A stretch of DNA of 64,000 bases from SZUA-152 sp964401355 (GCA_964401355.1 CAYNYJ010000003.1:8296-72295), one strand, 5' to 3'; positions 35,953 to 44,441 are shown, counted from the stretch's first letter. A program made the numbers and translations. Notes: generated by a model not told the origin, from the sequence alone.

Positions 35953-36006
35953 TTGACTCTCGCCCAGCGTATTACTATAGTTCGAAACATGTCGAATAAT
36001 AGTAAT
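35953..36006 (+). promoter_or_regulatory. arsR promoter with overlapping 15-bp inverted-repeat operator
   Basis: TTGACT (35953-35958), a 17-base spacer and TATAGT (35976-35981) form a strong sigma-70 promoter. ATTACTATAGTTCGA (35971-35985) and TCGAATAATAGTAAT (35992-36006) are inverted copies agreeing at 13 of 15 positions with six bases between. The operator covers the -10 box and the arsR start codon, so bound ArsR would block transcription. The expected RNA start is within a few bases of the ATG (35989). Confidence 0.8.
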
Positions 36007-36324
36007 GAAATACGAGAGACAGACCCGGTTCAATTGGCCGAAGCCTTCAAAGCTCTGTCCAACCCCAACCGGCTCAAGATATTCCAGCAGTTGTTGAACT
36101 GCTGCACGCCGGGCACGGTGTGCTCCGCCGAGCAGGCGATCAAACACTGCGTGGGGGATTTAGGCAACGGCCTGAATATCGCACCGTCTACCCTTTCACA
36201 CCACATCAAAGAATTAAGCCGCGCCGGGCTGATCCAGATGGAACGCCGAGGTCAACATGTGGATTGCTGGGTTGAGCCCGACACCGTGCAAGCCTTGGCA
36301 CAATTTTTTCAGAGCGAAGCTTGA
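35989..36324 (+). CDS. arsR: ArsR/SmtB-family repressor
   Basis: A 111-residue winged-helix repressor. AFKALSNPNRLKIFQQLLN is the N-terminal helix pair and IAPSTLSHHIKELSRAGLIQ the recognition helix region. The usual As(III) site ELCVCDL is altered: KHCVGDLG keeps one Cys (54) but the second is Gly, and additional Cys are at 38, 39, 45 and 93. Arsenic sensing through a different Cys set is therefore likely. It is presumed to repress its own promoter and arsM until arsenite binds. ATG 35989 lies in the operator and near the expected RNA start, with no room for a ribosome site, so the message may be leaderless. The gene is 38 bases before arsM. Confidence 0.9.
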   Translation: MSNNSNEIRETDPVQLAEAFKALSNPNRLKIFQQLLNCCTPGTVCSAEQAIKHCVGDLGNGLNIAPSTLSHHIKELSRAGLIQMERRGQHVDCWVEPDTVQALAQFFQSEA

Positions 36325-36362
36325 ACCGGCCCGCTTTAACAACGATTTTCAGGAGAAACGTC

Positions 36363-37199
36363 ATGAACACCAAAACCACCCCCAAAACCCAGGACGATAT
36401 CCGTCAACACGTGCGCGAAAGTTACGCGGAAGTGGCCGAGGCCAGCAACGCTGGCGATAGTTGTGGAGTCGAGGCCAGTTGCTGCGGGGTGTCGGACGAC
36501 ACCGCCATCAACACCCTGATTTCCACCCGCATGGGCTATTCGCAGGAGGATCTCGACGCCGTACCCGAGGGCGCCGACATGGGGCTGGGCTGTGGCAATC
36601 CGCGCGCCATCGCCAGCCTGAAGGCCGGTGAAGTGGTGGTGGATCTGGGCAGCGGCGGCGGCTTCGATGCCTTTCTGGCCGCGCAGGAAGTGGGCAAAAC
36701 AGGCCGTGTGATCGGCGTGGACATGACCCCGACGATGATCAGCAAGGCCCGCGCCAACGCCGACAAAGGCCAGTACTCGCAGGTGGAATTCCGTCTCGGC
36801 GAGATCGAGCACCTGCCCATCGCCGACGACAGCGTCGATGTGATCATTTCCAATTGTGTAATTAATCTTTCGCCCAACAAACGCCAGGTCTTTGCCGATG
36901 CCTTTCGGGTGCTCAAGGCCGGTGGTCGGCTGGCCATCTCCGACGTGGTGGCCAGTGCCGAGATGCCCGCCGAGATGAAAAATGATCCCTTGCTACACGC
37001 GGGCTGCATGGCCGGCGCGGAACTGGTGGAAAATTTGGAAACGATGATAGCTGATGCGGGCTTCGAACAAATTCGCATTGCCCCCAAAGACGCCTCCAAA
37101 CAATTCATCAAGGATTGGGCGCCGGGACAGGGGATTGAAGACTATGTGCTGTCCGCTACCATCGAGGCCATCAAGCCCGGGGCAGACTGCTGCGCGTAG
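36363..37199 (+). CDS. arsM: Arsenite S-adenosylmethionine methyltransferase ArsM
   Basis: A 278-residue SAM methyltransferase starting MNTKTTPKTQDDIRQHVRES, with AGGAG eight bases upstream. SAM-binding motif I is VVDLGSGGGFDAFLAA; DVIISNCVINLSPNKRQVF carries a conserved Cys of the ArsM family, HAGCMAGAELVENLE the next, and C34, C40 and C41 are near the N-terminus in GDSCGVEASCCGV. ArsM methylates trivalent arsenic to mono-, di- and trimethyl forms, some volatile. It is co-transcribed with arsR. A decayed duplicate of the pair lies at 51498-51993, on the far side of the CRISPR island. Confidence 0.95.
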   Translation: MNTKTTPKTQDDIRQHVRESYAEVAEASNAGDSCGVEASCCGVSDDTAINTLISTRMGYSQEDLDAVPEGADMGLGCGNPRAIASLKAGEVVVDLGSGGGFDAFLAAQEVGKTGRVIGVDMTPTMISKARANADKGQYSQVEFRLGEIEHLPIADDSVDVIISNCVINLSPNKRQVFADAFRVLKAGGRLAISDVVASAEMPAEMKNDPLLHAGCMAGAELVENLETMIADAGFEQIRIAPKDASKQFIKDWAPGQGIEDYVLSATIEAIKPGADCCA

Positions 37200-37201
37200 T
37201 G

Positions 37202-37225
37202 GGCATTCACTACCATGTGAATGCC
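37202..37225 (+). terminator. Hairpin after arsM
   Basis: GGCATTCAC (37202-37210) and GTGAATGCC (37217-37225) form a perfect 9-bp stem with a six-base loop three bases after the arsM stop. Only a short T-poor tail follows, so it may be a weak terminator or mRNA-stabilising hairpin. Confidence 0.6.
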
Positions 37226-37321
37226 TGTTAATTACCCCGGATAAATTCCCCGTAACTTGCTACAACACGCGCAGGTCAAGTTGCGTCCGCTACCCAACAG
37301 CCGCTTGTCACGTGGCCTAAT

Positions 37322-39863
37322 CCCCTAATCAATACGCTCGGGAAGAGCGCGACGCTATCTCGACTGCGCCGCGCATTGTGGGCGCAAGTTTCAATCCACG
37401 CGCTCGGGAAGAGCGCGACCACCAAAAACCGGAACGGAAGCACAAAAGCAGAGTTTCAATCCACGCGCTCGGGAAGAGCGCGACCCTGTGTAACCATCCG
37501 ATGACAACCCGCGCAGGTGTTTCAATCCACGCGCTCGGGAAGAGCGCGACCCCGCTCGACGCATCAACGGCGAGCCCCTATCCACAGTTTCAATCCACGC
37601 GCTCGGGAAGAGCGCGACGCCCTGGCAGATATGAAACGGTTGGCTGAACAGGAGTTTCAATCCACGCGCTCGGGAAGAGCGCGACCCATTAAAACGATAA
37701 ACAGCCCCAATTCCTGATCTGTTTCAATCCACGCGCTCGGGAAGAGCGCGACCCGCTCGGCAGTGAGTGGTGCCGCAGTTGGAGTGGTTTCAATCCACGC
37801 GCTCGGGAAGAGCGCGACTTGCTCCCAGCGTGCAAACCATGGGGCCATGGTGTTTCAATCCACGCGCTCGGGAAGAGCGCGACACAAACATACCGTAATA
37901 TTCATCAATGCGCACTTGTTTCAATCCACGCGCTCGGGAAGAGCGCGACTGGGGGCAACGATGTGGTGGGTGCGGTGGGGCCTGTTTCAATCCACGCGCT
38001 CGGGAAGAGCGCGACCGATCTGGGTGGTGCTGATATGGCTGGTGCCTACGTTTCAATCCACGCGCTCGGGAAGAGCGCGACCACCAAAAACCGGAACGGA
38101 AGCACAAAAGCAGAGTTTCAATCCACGCGCTCGGGAAGAGCGCGACGATGGACAGATTAATGCTCCAGCTGAAGATCCAAGTTTCAATCCACGCGCTCGG
38201 GAAGAGCGCGACATCCTCAACATACAAATGACACGAACATCTTCCAGTTTCAATCCACGCGCTCGGGAAGAGCGCGACCTTGCGCCTAGGACGCTGTTTA
38301 GCTCGCAGCTCCTGTTTCAATCCACGCGCTCGGGAAGAGCGCGACTACGGCAGTCGATATCTGAGATCGCGTTAACGCAGTTTCAATCCACGCGCTCGGG
38401 AAGAGCGCGACACAATTTAAGCGCTTAAATGATGAAAATTCTATCGTTTCAATCCACGCGCTCGGGAAGAGCGCGACAATGAAATTTAATGTTATGGAAG
38501 TGGACACAGGGGTTTCAATCCACGCGCTCGGGAAGAGCGCGACCATCCACCAAGTTATTTATGCTGCATGTTTGGTTGTTTCAATCCACGCGCTCGGGAA
38601 GAGCGCGACAGACCGCGAAAGTAGGAGTCCCGCGAAGGCCAGGTTTCAATCCACGCGCTCGGGAAGAGCGCGACAGTCTGGTGAGCCGTCTTATCGCTCG
38701 TACGGCAGGTTTCAATCCACGCGCTCGGGAAGAGCGCGACAACACCACTACCGTCCTCTACATACAAATGGCATGTTTCAATCCACGCGCTCGGGAAGAG
38801 CGCGACAAGCGCTCTTTCGGTTAGAAAACAGCACTTGGCATGTTTCAATCCACGCGCTCGGGAAGAGCGCGACGACCGTGAGATCAGCAGCCCGGCAAAG
38901 GCCAAGAGTTTCAATCCACGCGCTCGGGAAGAGCGCGACATCAGAGAGACCCACAAACGTGAGGATTAATAATGTTTCAATCCACGCGCTCGGGAAGAGC
39001 GCGACGGCCCGACGAGCGGTGCAAAAACACACATAAAAAGTTTCAATCCACGCGCTCGGGAAGAGCGCGACTTCGCTTATAGTGCTAAAAACCTCTAAAT
39101 CCTCTGTTTCAATCCACGCGCTCGGGAAGAGCGCGACGATAACTTTTGGTTCGTCTTGGGTCATGAGTTAGTTTCAATCCACGCGCTCGGGAAGAGCGCG
39201 ACACATTAGCCATAATTCAACCTTAAAAGTTATAACGTTTCAATCCACGCGCTCGGGAAGAGCGCGACCGCTTCACGAATTGCATCAATGTCGTAAACCT
39301 CTGTTTCAATCCACGCGCTCGGGAAGAGCGCGACGTGCCTCCTGGGTGGGGTTTTGCTTGGATATCAGGTTTCAATCCACGCGCTCGGGAAGAGCGCGAC
39401 CCGCTGGGCAGGGTGTAGCGGGGGTTGGTAATGATGTTTCAATCCACGCGCTCGGGAAGAGCGCGACGTGAGCCATGGCCATGTTGCGGATAATGTCATG
39501 CTGTTTCAATCCACGCGCTCGGGAAGAGCGCGACGATTTTCCGTTGTGTGCGTACCATGAGGAGCGGGGTTTCAATCCACGCGCTCGGGAAGAGCGCGAC
39601 GCCCACATGAACACCACATGAACCCCACCCCTATGTTTCAATCCACGCGCTCGGGAAGAGCGCGACGAGCCATGGCCATGTTGCGGATAATGTCATGCTG
39701 TTTCAATCCACGCGCTCGGGAAGAGCGCGACAATTTAATGAGCTGCGCCTGCAAACCCAGCGCCTGTTTCAATCCACGCGCTCGGGAAGAGCGCGACAAT
39801 AAATCGCCAGACTCAAATACGGCAACCAGACGTTTCAATCCACGCGCTCGGGAAGAGCGCGAC
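37322..39863 (-). CRISPR. Type I-C CRISPR array, 39 repeats and 38 spacers
   Basis: Thirty-eight 32-bp repeats that look identical by eye (first 37388-37419, last 39832-39863), plus a degenerate one at 37322-37353. On the minus strand each reads GTCGCGCTCTTCCCGAGCGC then GTGGATTGAAAC, the usual type I-C form with a palindromic stem and the GAAAC tail. Spacers are 33-36 bp. The degenerate repeat keeps the GTCGCGCTCTTCCCGAGCG half but loses its 3' half, marking the old, leader-distal end on the left. So the array is transcribed on the minus strand with the newest spacers near 39863, next to cas2. One spacer (37420-37452) recurs exactly at 38082-38114, and another recurs at two lengths (39468-39502 and 39667-39699). 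Confidence 0.99.
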
Positions 39864-40039
39864 CGCTCGATTCTAACGTCCTAATTTTTAAAGAACAAAT
39901 ACTACTTATCCGCTAACTTAATACAAGATGGGCAAAAAAACCTATCACATCCACCCAACTATTTAATTTTCGTCTTCAAATCATGAGCTTATGCTTCCGC
40001 TAACCGCTATAGGATTTTATGAGAGCACAGGGTTAGCGT
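39864..40039 (-). promoter_or_regulatory. CRISPR leader
   Basis: About 176 AT-rich bases between cas2 and the first repeat, on the side where the intact repeats begin, as expected for the leader that carries the array promoter and guides spacer insertion. It contains an inverted pair CGCTAACC/GGTTAGCG (about 40002-40041). No cas gene or other coding sequence lies in it. I cannot point to a certain promoter. Confidence 0.75.
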
Positions 40040-40333
40040 TCATAAGATTAATGTATCACGCACAGGATCCGATACTGCTTTTGCTCCAAGATGTTCTACT
40101 CTTTGCCTTCCTTTCTTTCCGAGCATGTAAAACCGAAGGCTGTCTTCTTCTGGTTCATAAATTTCAATTAACTCATTTTTCAACATGGTGAATTGTGCAG
40201 GATCAACTTCACATTCAAAAACTGAATTTTGTACGCGCATTCCGTAATCCTGGCAGGTCTTAGCAATTCTACGTAATCGTCTTTTCCCTCCTTCGGATAT
40301 AACGCTGACATCATAGGTTATAAGTACCAGCAT
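40040..40333 (-). CDS. cas2: CRISPR-associated endoribonuclease Cas2
   Basis: A 97-residue Cas2 with the ferredoxin-like fold. MLVLITYDVS has the conserved Asp at the end of the first strand, KRRLRRIAKTCQDYGMRVQN is the first helix, and SVFECEVDPAQF the third strand. Cas2 dimers bridge two Cas1 dimers in the spacer integration complex. The size and the VITYDV-like start are typical of type I-C. The gene follows cas1 by 2 bases and ends at the leader of the array. Translation coupling with cas1 is likely. Confidence 0.97.
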   Translation of the reverse strand: MLVLITYDVSVISEGGKRRLRRIAKTCQDYGMRVQNSVFECEVDPAQFTMLKNELIEIYEPEEDSLRFYMLGKKGRQRVEHLGAKAVSDPVRDTLIL

Positions 40334-40335
40334 AA

Positions 40336-41352
40336 TTATTTCACCAGATAGGGTGTATAAAATTCTGTATCACCACGTATGTGCCGAGCCAGTAACATTG
40401 CCTGACAATGAGGTAGCAGGCCTATAGGTACCTGTTCTTCTAAATATGGATGCATTATTTCCACTTGCTTTCGCTCTTGCCAAGCCGTTAGCATTTTCTT
40501 TCTCGCATCATCTGATAAACGCACTGCACCGCTGGCTTCAGTAACAAAATCTTTGAGCTGAACTTGTTGGCGATTGATCAGCGTTAAAACAAACCGATCT
40601 GCCCATGGCGCTCGAAACTCTTCTAATAAATCCAGTGCAAGGCTCAGTCTACCGGGTCGATCCTGATGCAAAAAACCAACATAGGGATCTAAACCTACCC
40701 CCTGCAATGCCGAGGCACATTCATGGGTTATTAATGTATATGCAAATGATAATAACGCATTAACCGGATCGGTCGGGGGGCGGCGAACACGGCCGCCAAA
40801 AGCAAAACCACTCCCACGCAAAAGCGCGTTAAACACCCCAAAATAAGTGCTCGCTGCGTCACCTTCGATACCCATAGCTTCTGCTACGGTAACAGCATTA
40901 CGAGCACGCCTTAAACTGGTTGCAAGTCGTTTGGCAGCGGTTTCAATTATCTGGTTTTCACCATGATTGCGAATTTCTCGCATCAGTACCGAACGGCAAT
41001 TTGCTATTTTAGCAGCCACCATCAACCGGGCAATAAAAATAAATTTTTGCTCATCATCCGCCCACCGATACTGGGTACGTCGTAGCAAAACATTGCCTGT
41101 TTGCTTGCCCTGTATTCGCGCAAGATATTTTCCATATTCTGTATAAAATGACAGCCCTATTCCTTTTTCAGCGCAGTAACCCATCAAAAATGGTGATACG
41201 GAAATCTGGCCGAAACATAAAATATTGCTTATTGTTAACGCAGGAAACTGTCCAAGCTTATCCTTGCCCTGTTTAATGACAATGGTCTCTCGCTCTTTAT
41301 GCAGGTAACTTTCCTGACGAGTAATATAGAGTGTATTCAGAAGTTTTTTCAT
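40336..41352 (-). CDS. cas1: CRISPR-associated integrase Cas1 (type I-C)
   Basis: A 338-residue Cas1c. The metal site is formed by Glu163 (GIEGDAASTYF), His229 (GFLHQDRPGR) and Asp241/Glu244 (LALDLLEEFR). The N-terminal beta domain includes MKKLLNTLYITRQESYLHKE, typical of the type I-C subfamily. Cas1 with Cas2 inserts new spacers at the leader end. It overlaps cas4 by 4 bases (ATGA), so the adaptation genes cas4-cas1-cas2 form one coupled block. All catalytic residues are present, and the recent-looking duplicated spacers fit an active adaptation module. Confidence 0.98.
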   Translation of the reverse strand: MKKLLNTLYITRQESYLHKERETIVIKQGKDKLGQFPALTISNILCFGQISVSPFLMGYCAEKGIGLSFYTEYGKYLARIQGKQTGNVLLRRTQYRWADDEQKFIFIARLMVAAKIANCRSVLMREIRNHGENQIIETAAKRLATSLRRARNAVTVAEAMGIEGDAASTYFGVFNALLRGSGFAFGGRVRRPPTDPVNALLSFAYTLITHECASALQGVGLDPYVGFLHQDRPGRLSLALDLLEEFRAPWADRFVLTLINRQQVQLKDFVTEASGAVRLSDDARKKMLTAWQERKQVEIMHPYLEEQVPIGLLPHCQAMLLARHIRGDTEFYTPYLVK

Positions 41353-41978
41353 TCCTGCCCTTCAAATAGCTCATCGATATATTGGCCAGAATGATCATTT
41401 CTGAAAGTGTCCGGCTCACATAAATCAGTAAGTGAACAGGCTCGGCAACGTTTGACTACTGAGGTAGGTGATGGCGTCTTGCCCGATAGCAGTAAATCAT
41501 GCGCGCCATTTATAACTGCGATAGTAGAAGCACGTAATGCTGCATCAATCTTCACAGGTTCACGACGTCTTACCTCCCAATACCAGATTGCGCCTTCTGT
41601 TACCTGTGTATCGCGCATCTCTTCTATGCATAGCGCCTGTGCGCAAACCTGTATGCGATCCCAGTCCTGCACCTTTGGTTTTCCCCGCTTGTATTCCACG
41701 GGAAAATAACGCGCCTGATCACCAGTTTCTATTTCCAGCAAGTCCATTTTTCCGGTTAGTCCATAGCGTTGCGATTTCAACAAAACACCTCGTTCATATC
41801 GCACATGCTTGCGCTGCTCAGCAACTCCGGAGTCAACACGTTTGTGCAGAATATTACCTTCTGCTGTAAAGCGATTATCCTCCCACACCTGTTCGATATG
41901 AATCAGCGCAAACTGGCGTGGACAATAAGCATAGTGTTGCAGGGCAGAGAGCATAATAATTTGTGTATCATCGCTCAT
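41349..41978 (-). CDS. cas4: CRISPR-associated exonuclease Cas4
   Basis: A 209-residue Cas4 with the RecB-like nuclease fold. The iron-sulfur Cys are in HYAYCPRQFALIH (one) and VVKRCRACSLTDLCEPDTF (three). The nuclease core includes GLTGKMDLLEIE (Asp) and YFPVEYKRGKPKVQDWD (E-x-K). In type I-C, Cas4 trims prespacers and selects those next to the right PAM. It overlaps cas1 by 4 bases downstream, and its start overlaps the rhuM stop by 4 bases upstream. That second overlap is unusual, as rhuM is not a cas gene. All expected ligands are visible. Confidence 0.96.
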   Translation of the reverse strand: MSDDTQIIMLSALQHYAYCPRQFALIHIEQVWEDNRFTAEGNILHKRVDSGVAEQRKHVRYERGVLLKSQRYGLTGKMDLLEIETGDQARYFPVEYKRGKPKVQDWDRIQVCAQALCIEEMRDTQVTEGAIWYWEVRRREPVKIDAALRASTIAVINGAHDLLLSGKTPSPTSVVKRCRACSLTDLCEPDTFRNDHSGQYIDELFEGQE

Positions 41979-42982
41979 TTATTCTTATCTTTATTCTGTA
42001 ACGCTACCAGCTTGTCAAAGTCTGATTCAAATAGCTTGTCTTGCACAATACGGTATTTCTCAAACTCAGTTTCGGCATAACCCCTGGCAATTTTGCTGGT
42101 AATTTTGCCGCTGCCTTGCAATATGTCGCGTTCATCAAATTCCAGAAATAAATCGAGGCGTTTTATCCAATCCTCCATAGTCATAGGAATTTTGCGTTTA
42201 GCGCGATCTTCGGCCAGATCAAGATAGGCGTTAACGATACGTCCCAGTGATTCAAGTTCTTCCTTTTGCAGATAATTCTTAGCGATGGCAACATCGGTTT
42301 TTACAATTTTTCCCTCGGGAACTTTGTCCCAACTGGTTAGGCCCATGTGCTGTTTTTCACTGTCAGCACGTTGCATGATGAGTTCAGCCGCCGTCTGTCC
42401 ATGAATGGCAAAATGAAGTTTATTTTGCACTCTGGCAAAGAAATCCTGGGTGGTTTTATCACTTTTGTTGTAGTCCATGCTGGTGGCATATATATCGGTG
42501 ATTTTTTGGTAGAAGCGGCGTTCGCTCAAACGTATTTCACGAATTTCTGACAGCAATCTTTCAAAGTAGTCTTCATTCAGAAAAGCGCCATTCTCAAGAC
42601 GTTTGTTATCCAGCACAAAACCTTTAATGGCAAATTCTCTTAATACCCGGGTCGCCCACTGGCGAAACTGGGTCGCGCGTTTGGAATTGACGCGATAACC
42701 CACTGATATAATCATGTCCAGATTATAAAAGTTGGTGGGTTTGGTAGAAAATTCGGAATTTCCGAATTTTCTCAGTGTTGCGGCCTCATTCAGCTCATCG
42801 TCGCTGTAGATATTTTTTATATGCTCATTAATTGTCGAAACAGATTTTTCAAACAGCTCAGCAATTAGTTTTTGAGTCAACCAGACCGTCTCATTCTCAA
42901 CCCTGACTTCAATGCTGTCCTCCCCTGCCTGGGCCGTAAAAATTAAAAATTCAGCGGTTGAGTTGCGGATTAATTTTTTCAT
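41975..42982 (-). CDS. RhuM-family protein inserted in the cas operon
   Basis: A 335-residue protein of the RhuM (virulence-associated) family. VRVENETVWLTQKLIAELFE and NEHIKNIYSDDELNEAATLR are the N-terminal DNA-binding-like part shared with phage Ant/KilA-N-type proteins. DMIISVGYRVNSKRATQFRQ with WATRVLREFAIKGFVLDNKR is the most conserved block, and LSERRFYQKITDIYATSMDY and ARVQNKLHFAIHGQTAAELI follow. Its function is unknown; family members are often in defence and mobile regions. It overlaps cas4 by 4 bases and follows the AAA gene by 13, so it is built into the cas transcript. A different, decayed rhuM copy is at 44190-44441. Confidence 0.9.
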   Translation of the reverse strand: MKKLIRNSTAEFLIFTAQAGEDSIEVRVENETVWLTQKLIAELFEKSVSTINEHIKNIYSDDELNEAATLRKFGNSEFSTKPTNFYNLDMIISVGYRVNSKRATQFRQWATRVLREFAIKGFVLDNKRLENGAFLNEDYFERLLSEIREIRLSERRFYQKITDIYATSMDYNKSDKTTQDFFARVQNKLHFAIHGQTAAELIMQRADSEKQHMGLTSWDKVPEGKIVKTDVAIAKNYLQKEELESLGRIVNAYLDLAEDRAKRKIPMTMEDWIKRLDLFLEFDERDILQGSGKITSKIARGYAETEFEKYRIVQDKLFESDFDKLVALQNKDKNK

Positions 42983-42995
42983 TGTGTGTTGTCAC

Positions 42996-44150
42996 TCATC
43001 CTGTTGAGTGGAAGTAACCATTGATTGCCAAATCCTTCAAAGGCATCGCTTTTACTTGTTCGGACAGGGAAAATGACTTATCCCCCGGATATACAATAAC
43101 AACTTCTTCCAGATCTAAATCAGACAACGCCGAGCGAATGGAAGGTGTTATCCGGGGAGCATCTGTGCGCTTACATTCAATGCCCACCATGCGGCCATCT
43201 TTACGCAGCAGTAGATCAATCTCAGCCCCCTGATGCGTGGCCCAGAACCAGGCGTCATCAGGCTGCGCCGCAGACAAAACTTCTTCAAGCGCATAGCCTT
43301 CCCAGGATGCGCCAATCTTAGGATGGGTCAACAAATCACGTTGGCTGGTGATACCCAATAATTGATGCAACAAGCCTGAATCGTGAATGTAGATTTTGGG
43401 TGATTTAACCTGTCGTTTACGAATATTGGCATGCCAGGGTTGAAGCTGCCGCACCATAAAAGCATCACTCAACAAATCCAGATAACGACGAGTTGTGGAT
43501 TCACTCACACCCATCGCCCGTGCAAACTCAGCGGCATTCCAGATTTGACCATGATAATGCGCCAACATGCTCCAAAATCGCCATAGGGCAGTCGCCGCAG
43601 TGCGTACACCCCACTGAGGAAAATCCCGTTCCAACAGGGTTTGAATAAACTCTTTACGCCAGGCCAGGCTATCCGCCTCATTCGTGGCGAGATAAGACAA
43701 CGGAAACCCACCGCGCAACCAATGCTGCTCTTGCTGACTCTCCCCCAACTCCTGCAAACTAAAACCCCGTAAATACAACATTTCCATGCGCCCGGCCAGA
43801 GATTCAAATGACTGCTTCAATAAACCCCCTGAAGCACTCCCCAATATCAGAAACTGCCCGGCAAAGGATCGACGATCCACCAATACCCGCAACACCGGAA
43901 ACAGCTCCGGTCGGCGCTGAATCTCGTCAATCACAATCAAACCCTGTAATGATTCCAGAGCGGTCATGGGCTCATCCAGCCGAACAAGGCTAACTGGGTC
44001 TTCAAGATCAAAATAATTGACAGAATCTTCCGGCACAAAATCTCGCGCCAGCGTGGTTTTGCCGCATTGGCGCGGCCCCACCAGGGTAATGATCCGGCTG
44101 CGTTGCAATGCAGCTTGAATCCGCTTGTGCCAGTGAGTGCGCTTGATCAT
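42996..44150 (-). CDS. AAA-type ATPase with DUF4143 domain
   Basis: A 384-residue protein. The N-terminal ATPase has Walker A GPRQCGKTTLARDF (about residues 25-38) and Walker B LIVIDEIQRRPELFPVL. The C-terminal part is DUF4143: YLDLLSDAFMVRQLQPWHAN, SPKIYIHDSGLLHQLLGI and EIDLLLRKDGRMVGIECKR, the last a PD-(D/E)XK-like motif (E-I-D ... E-C-K). Such proteins are common accessory genes of unknown role. It has no visible missing motif. It lies between the rhuM relic and the intact rhuM inside the cas operon, so the rhuM-AAA pair looks like inserted cargo. Its codon use is close to its cas neighbours as far as can be judged. Confidence 0.88.
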   Translation of the reverse strand: MIKRTHWHKRIQAALQRSRIITLVGPRQCGKTTLARDFVPEDSVNYFDLEDPVSLVRLDEPMTALESLQGLIVIDEIQRRPELFPVLRVLVDRRSFAGQFLILGSASGGLLKQSFESLAGRMEMLYLRGFSLQELGESQQEQHWLRGGFPLSYLATNEADSLAWRKEFIQTLLERDFPQWGVRTAATALWRFWSMLAHYHGQIWNAAEFARAMGVSESTTRRYLDLLSDAFMVRQLQPWHANIRKRQVKSPKIYIHDSGLLHQLLGITSQRDLLTHPKIGASWEGYALEEVLSAAQPDDAWFWATHQGAEIDLLLRKDGRMVGIECKRTDAPRITPSIRSALSDLDLEEVVIVYPGDKSFSLSEQVKAMPLKDLAINGYFHSTG

Positions 44151-44189
44151 GCGATGACTTTACCATGATAATCCGTCACCATGCTTATG

Positions 44190-44441
44190 TTATTTCATGG
44201 CAAAAACGGCTTGAATGTTGAACGGAATCATAACCAACACTGGCGCATGGATATTTGTGATTTTCTCATAAAAACGCTTCTCTGAGCTGCGGATATCCTG
44301 AATGCGCCGCAGCCGTTCACCAAAATAGCGGAACAGTACACCTGGGGCTTTCAGGTGTTTGTCATCCAAACGAACCTCAAGGCGGGTTTGGCCGTCTTTA
44401 GTTTGGTGAATGAGGGATTGGGGGGTGGTGGGTTGGGCATA
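44190..44441 (-). pseudogene. Decayed second rhuM copy
   Basis: The minus-strand frame here reads IHQTKDGQTRLEVRLDD and, after a deletion, YFGERLRRIQDIRSSEKRFY with EKITNIHA, ending at a TAA (44190-44192). These are the first strand and the mid-region of RhuM, joined with the ~100 residues between them missing and with everything after ITNI lost. Compare the intact neighbour: ERLLSEIREIRLSERRFYQK. The sequence differs from that copy, so it is a relic of a second rhuM. It runs without a start codon from just after the cas7 stop. It marks an earlier insertion at this site. Confidence 0.75.

Noticed and set aside
35857..36147. Longer N-terminus for Rep
   Set aside because: The extension is the reverse complement of arsR, and MPDLNPRQKEAV is the family start.
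37378..39884. Long open frames on both strands through the array, encoding repeated FNPRAREERD or ALFPSAWIET
   Set aside because: They are translations of the CRISPR repeats; frames break with spacer length and no start or ribosome site is present.
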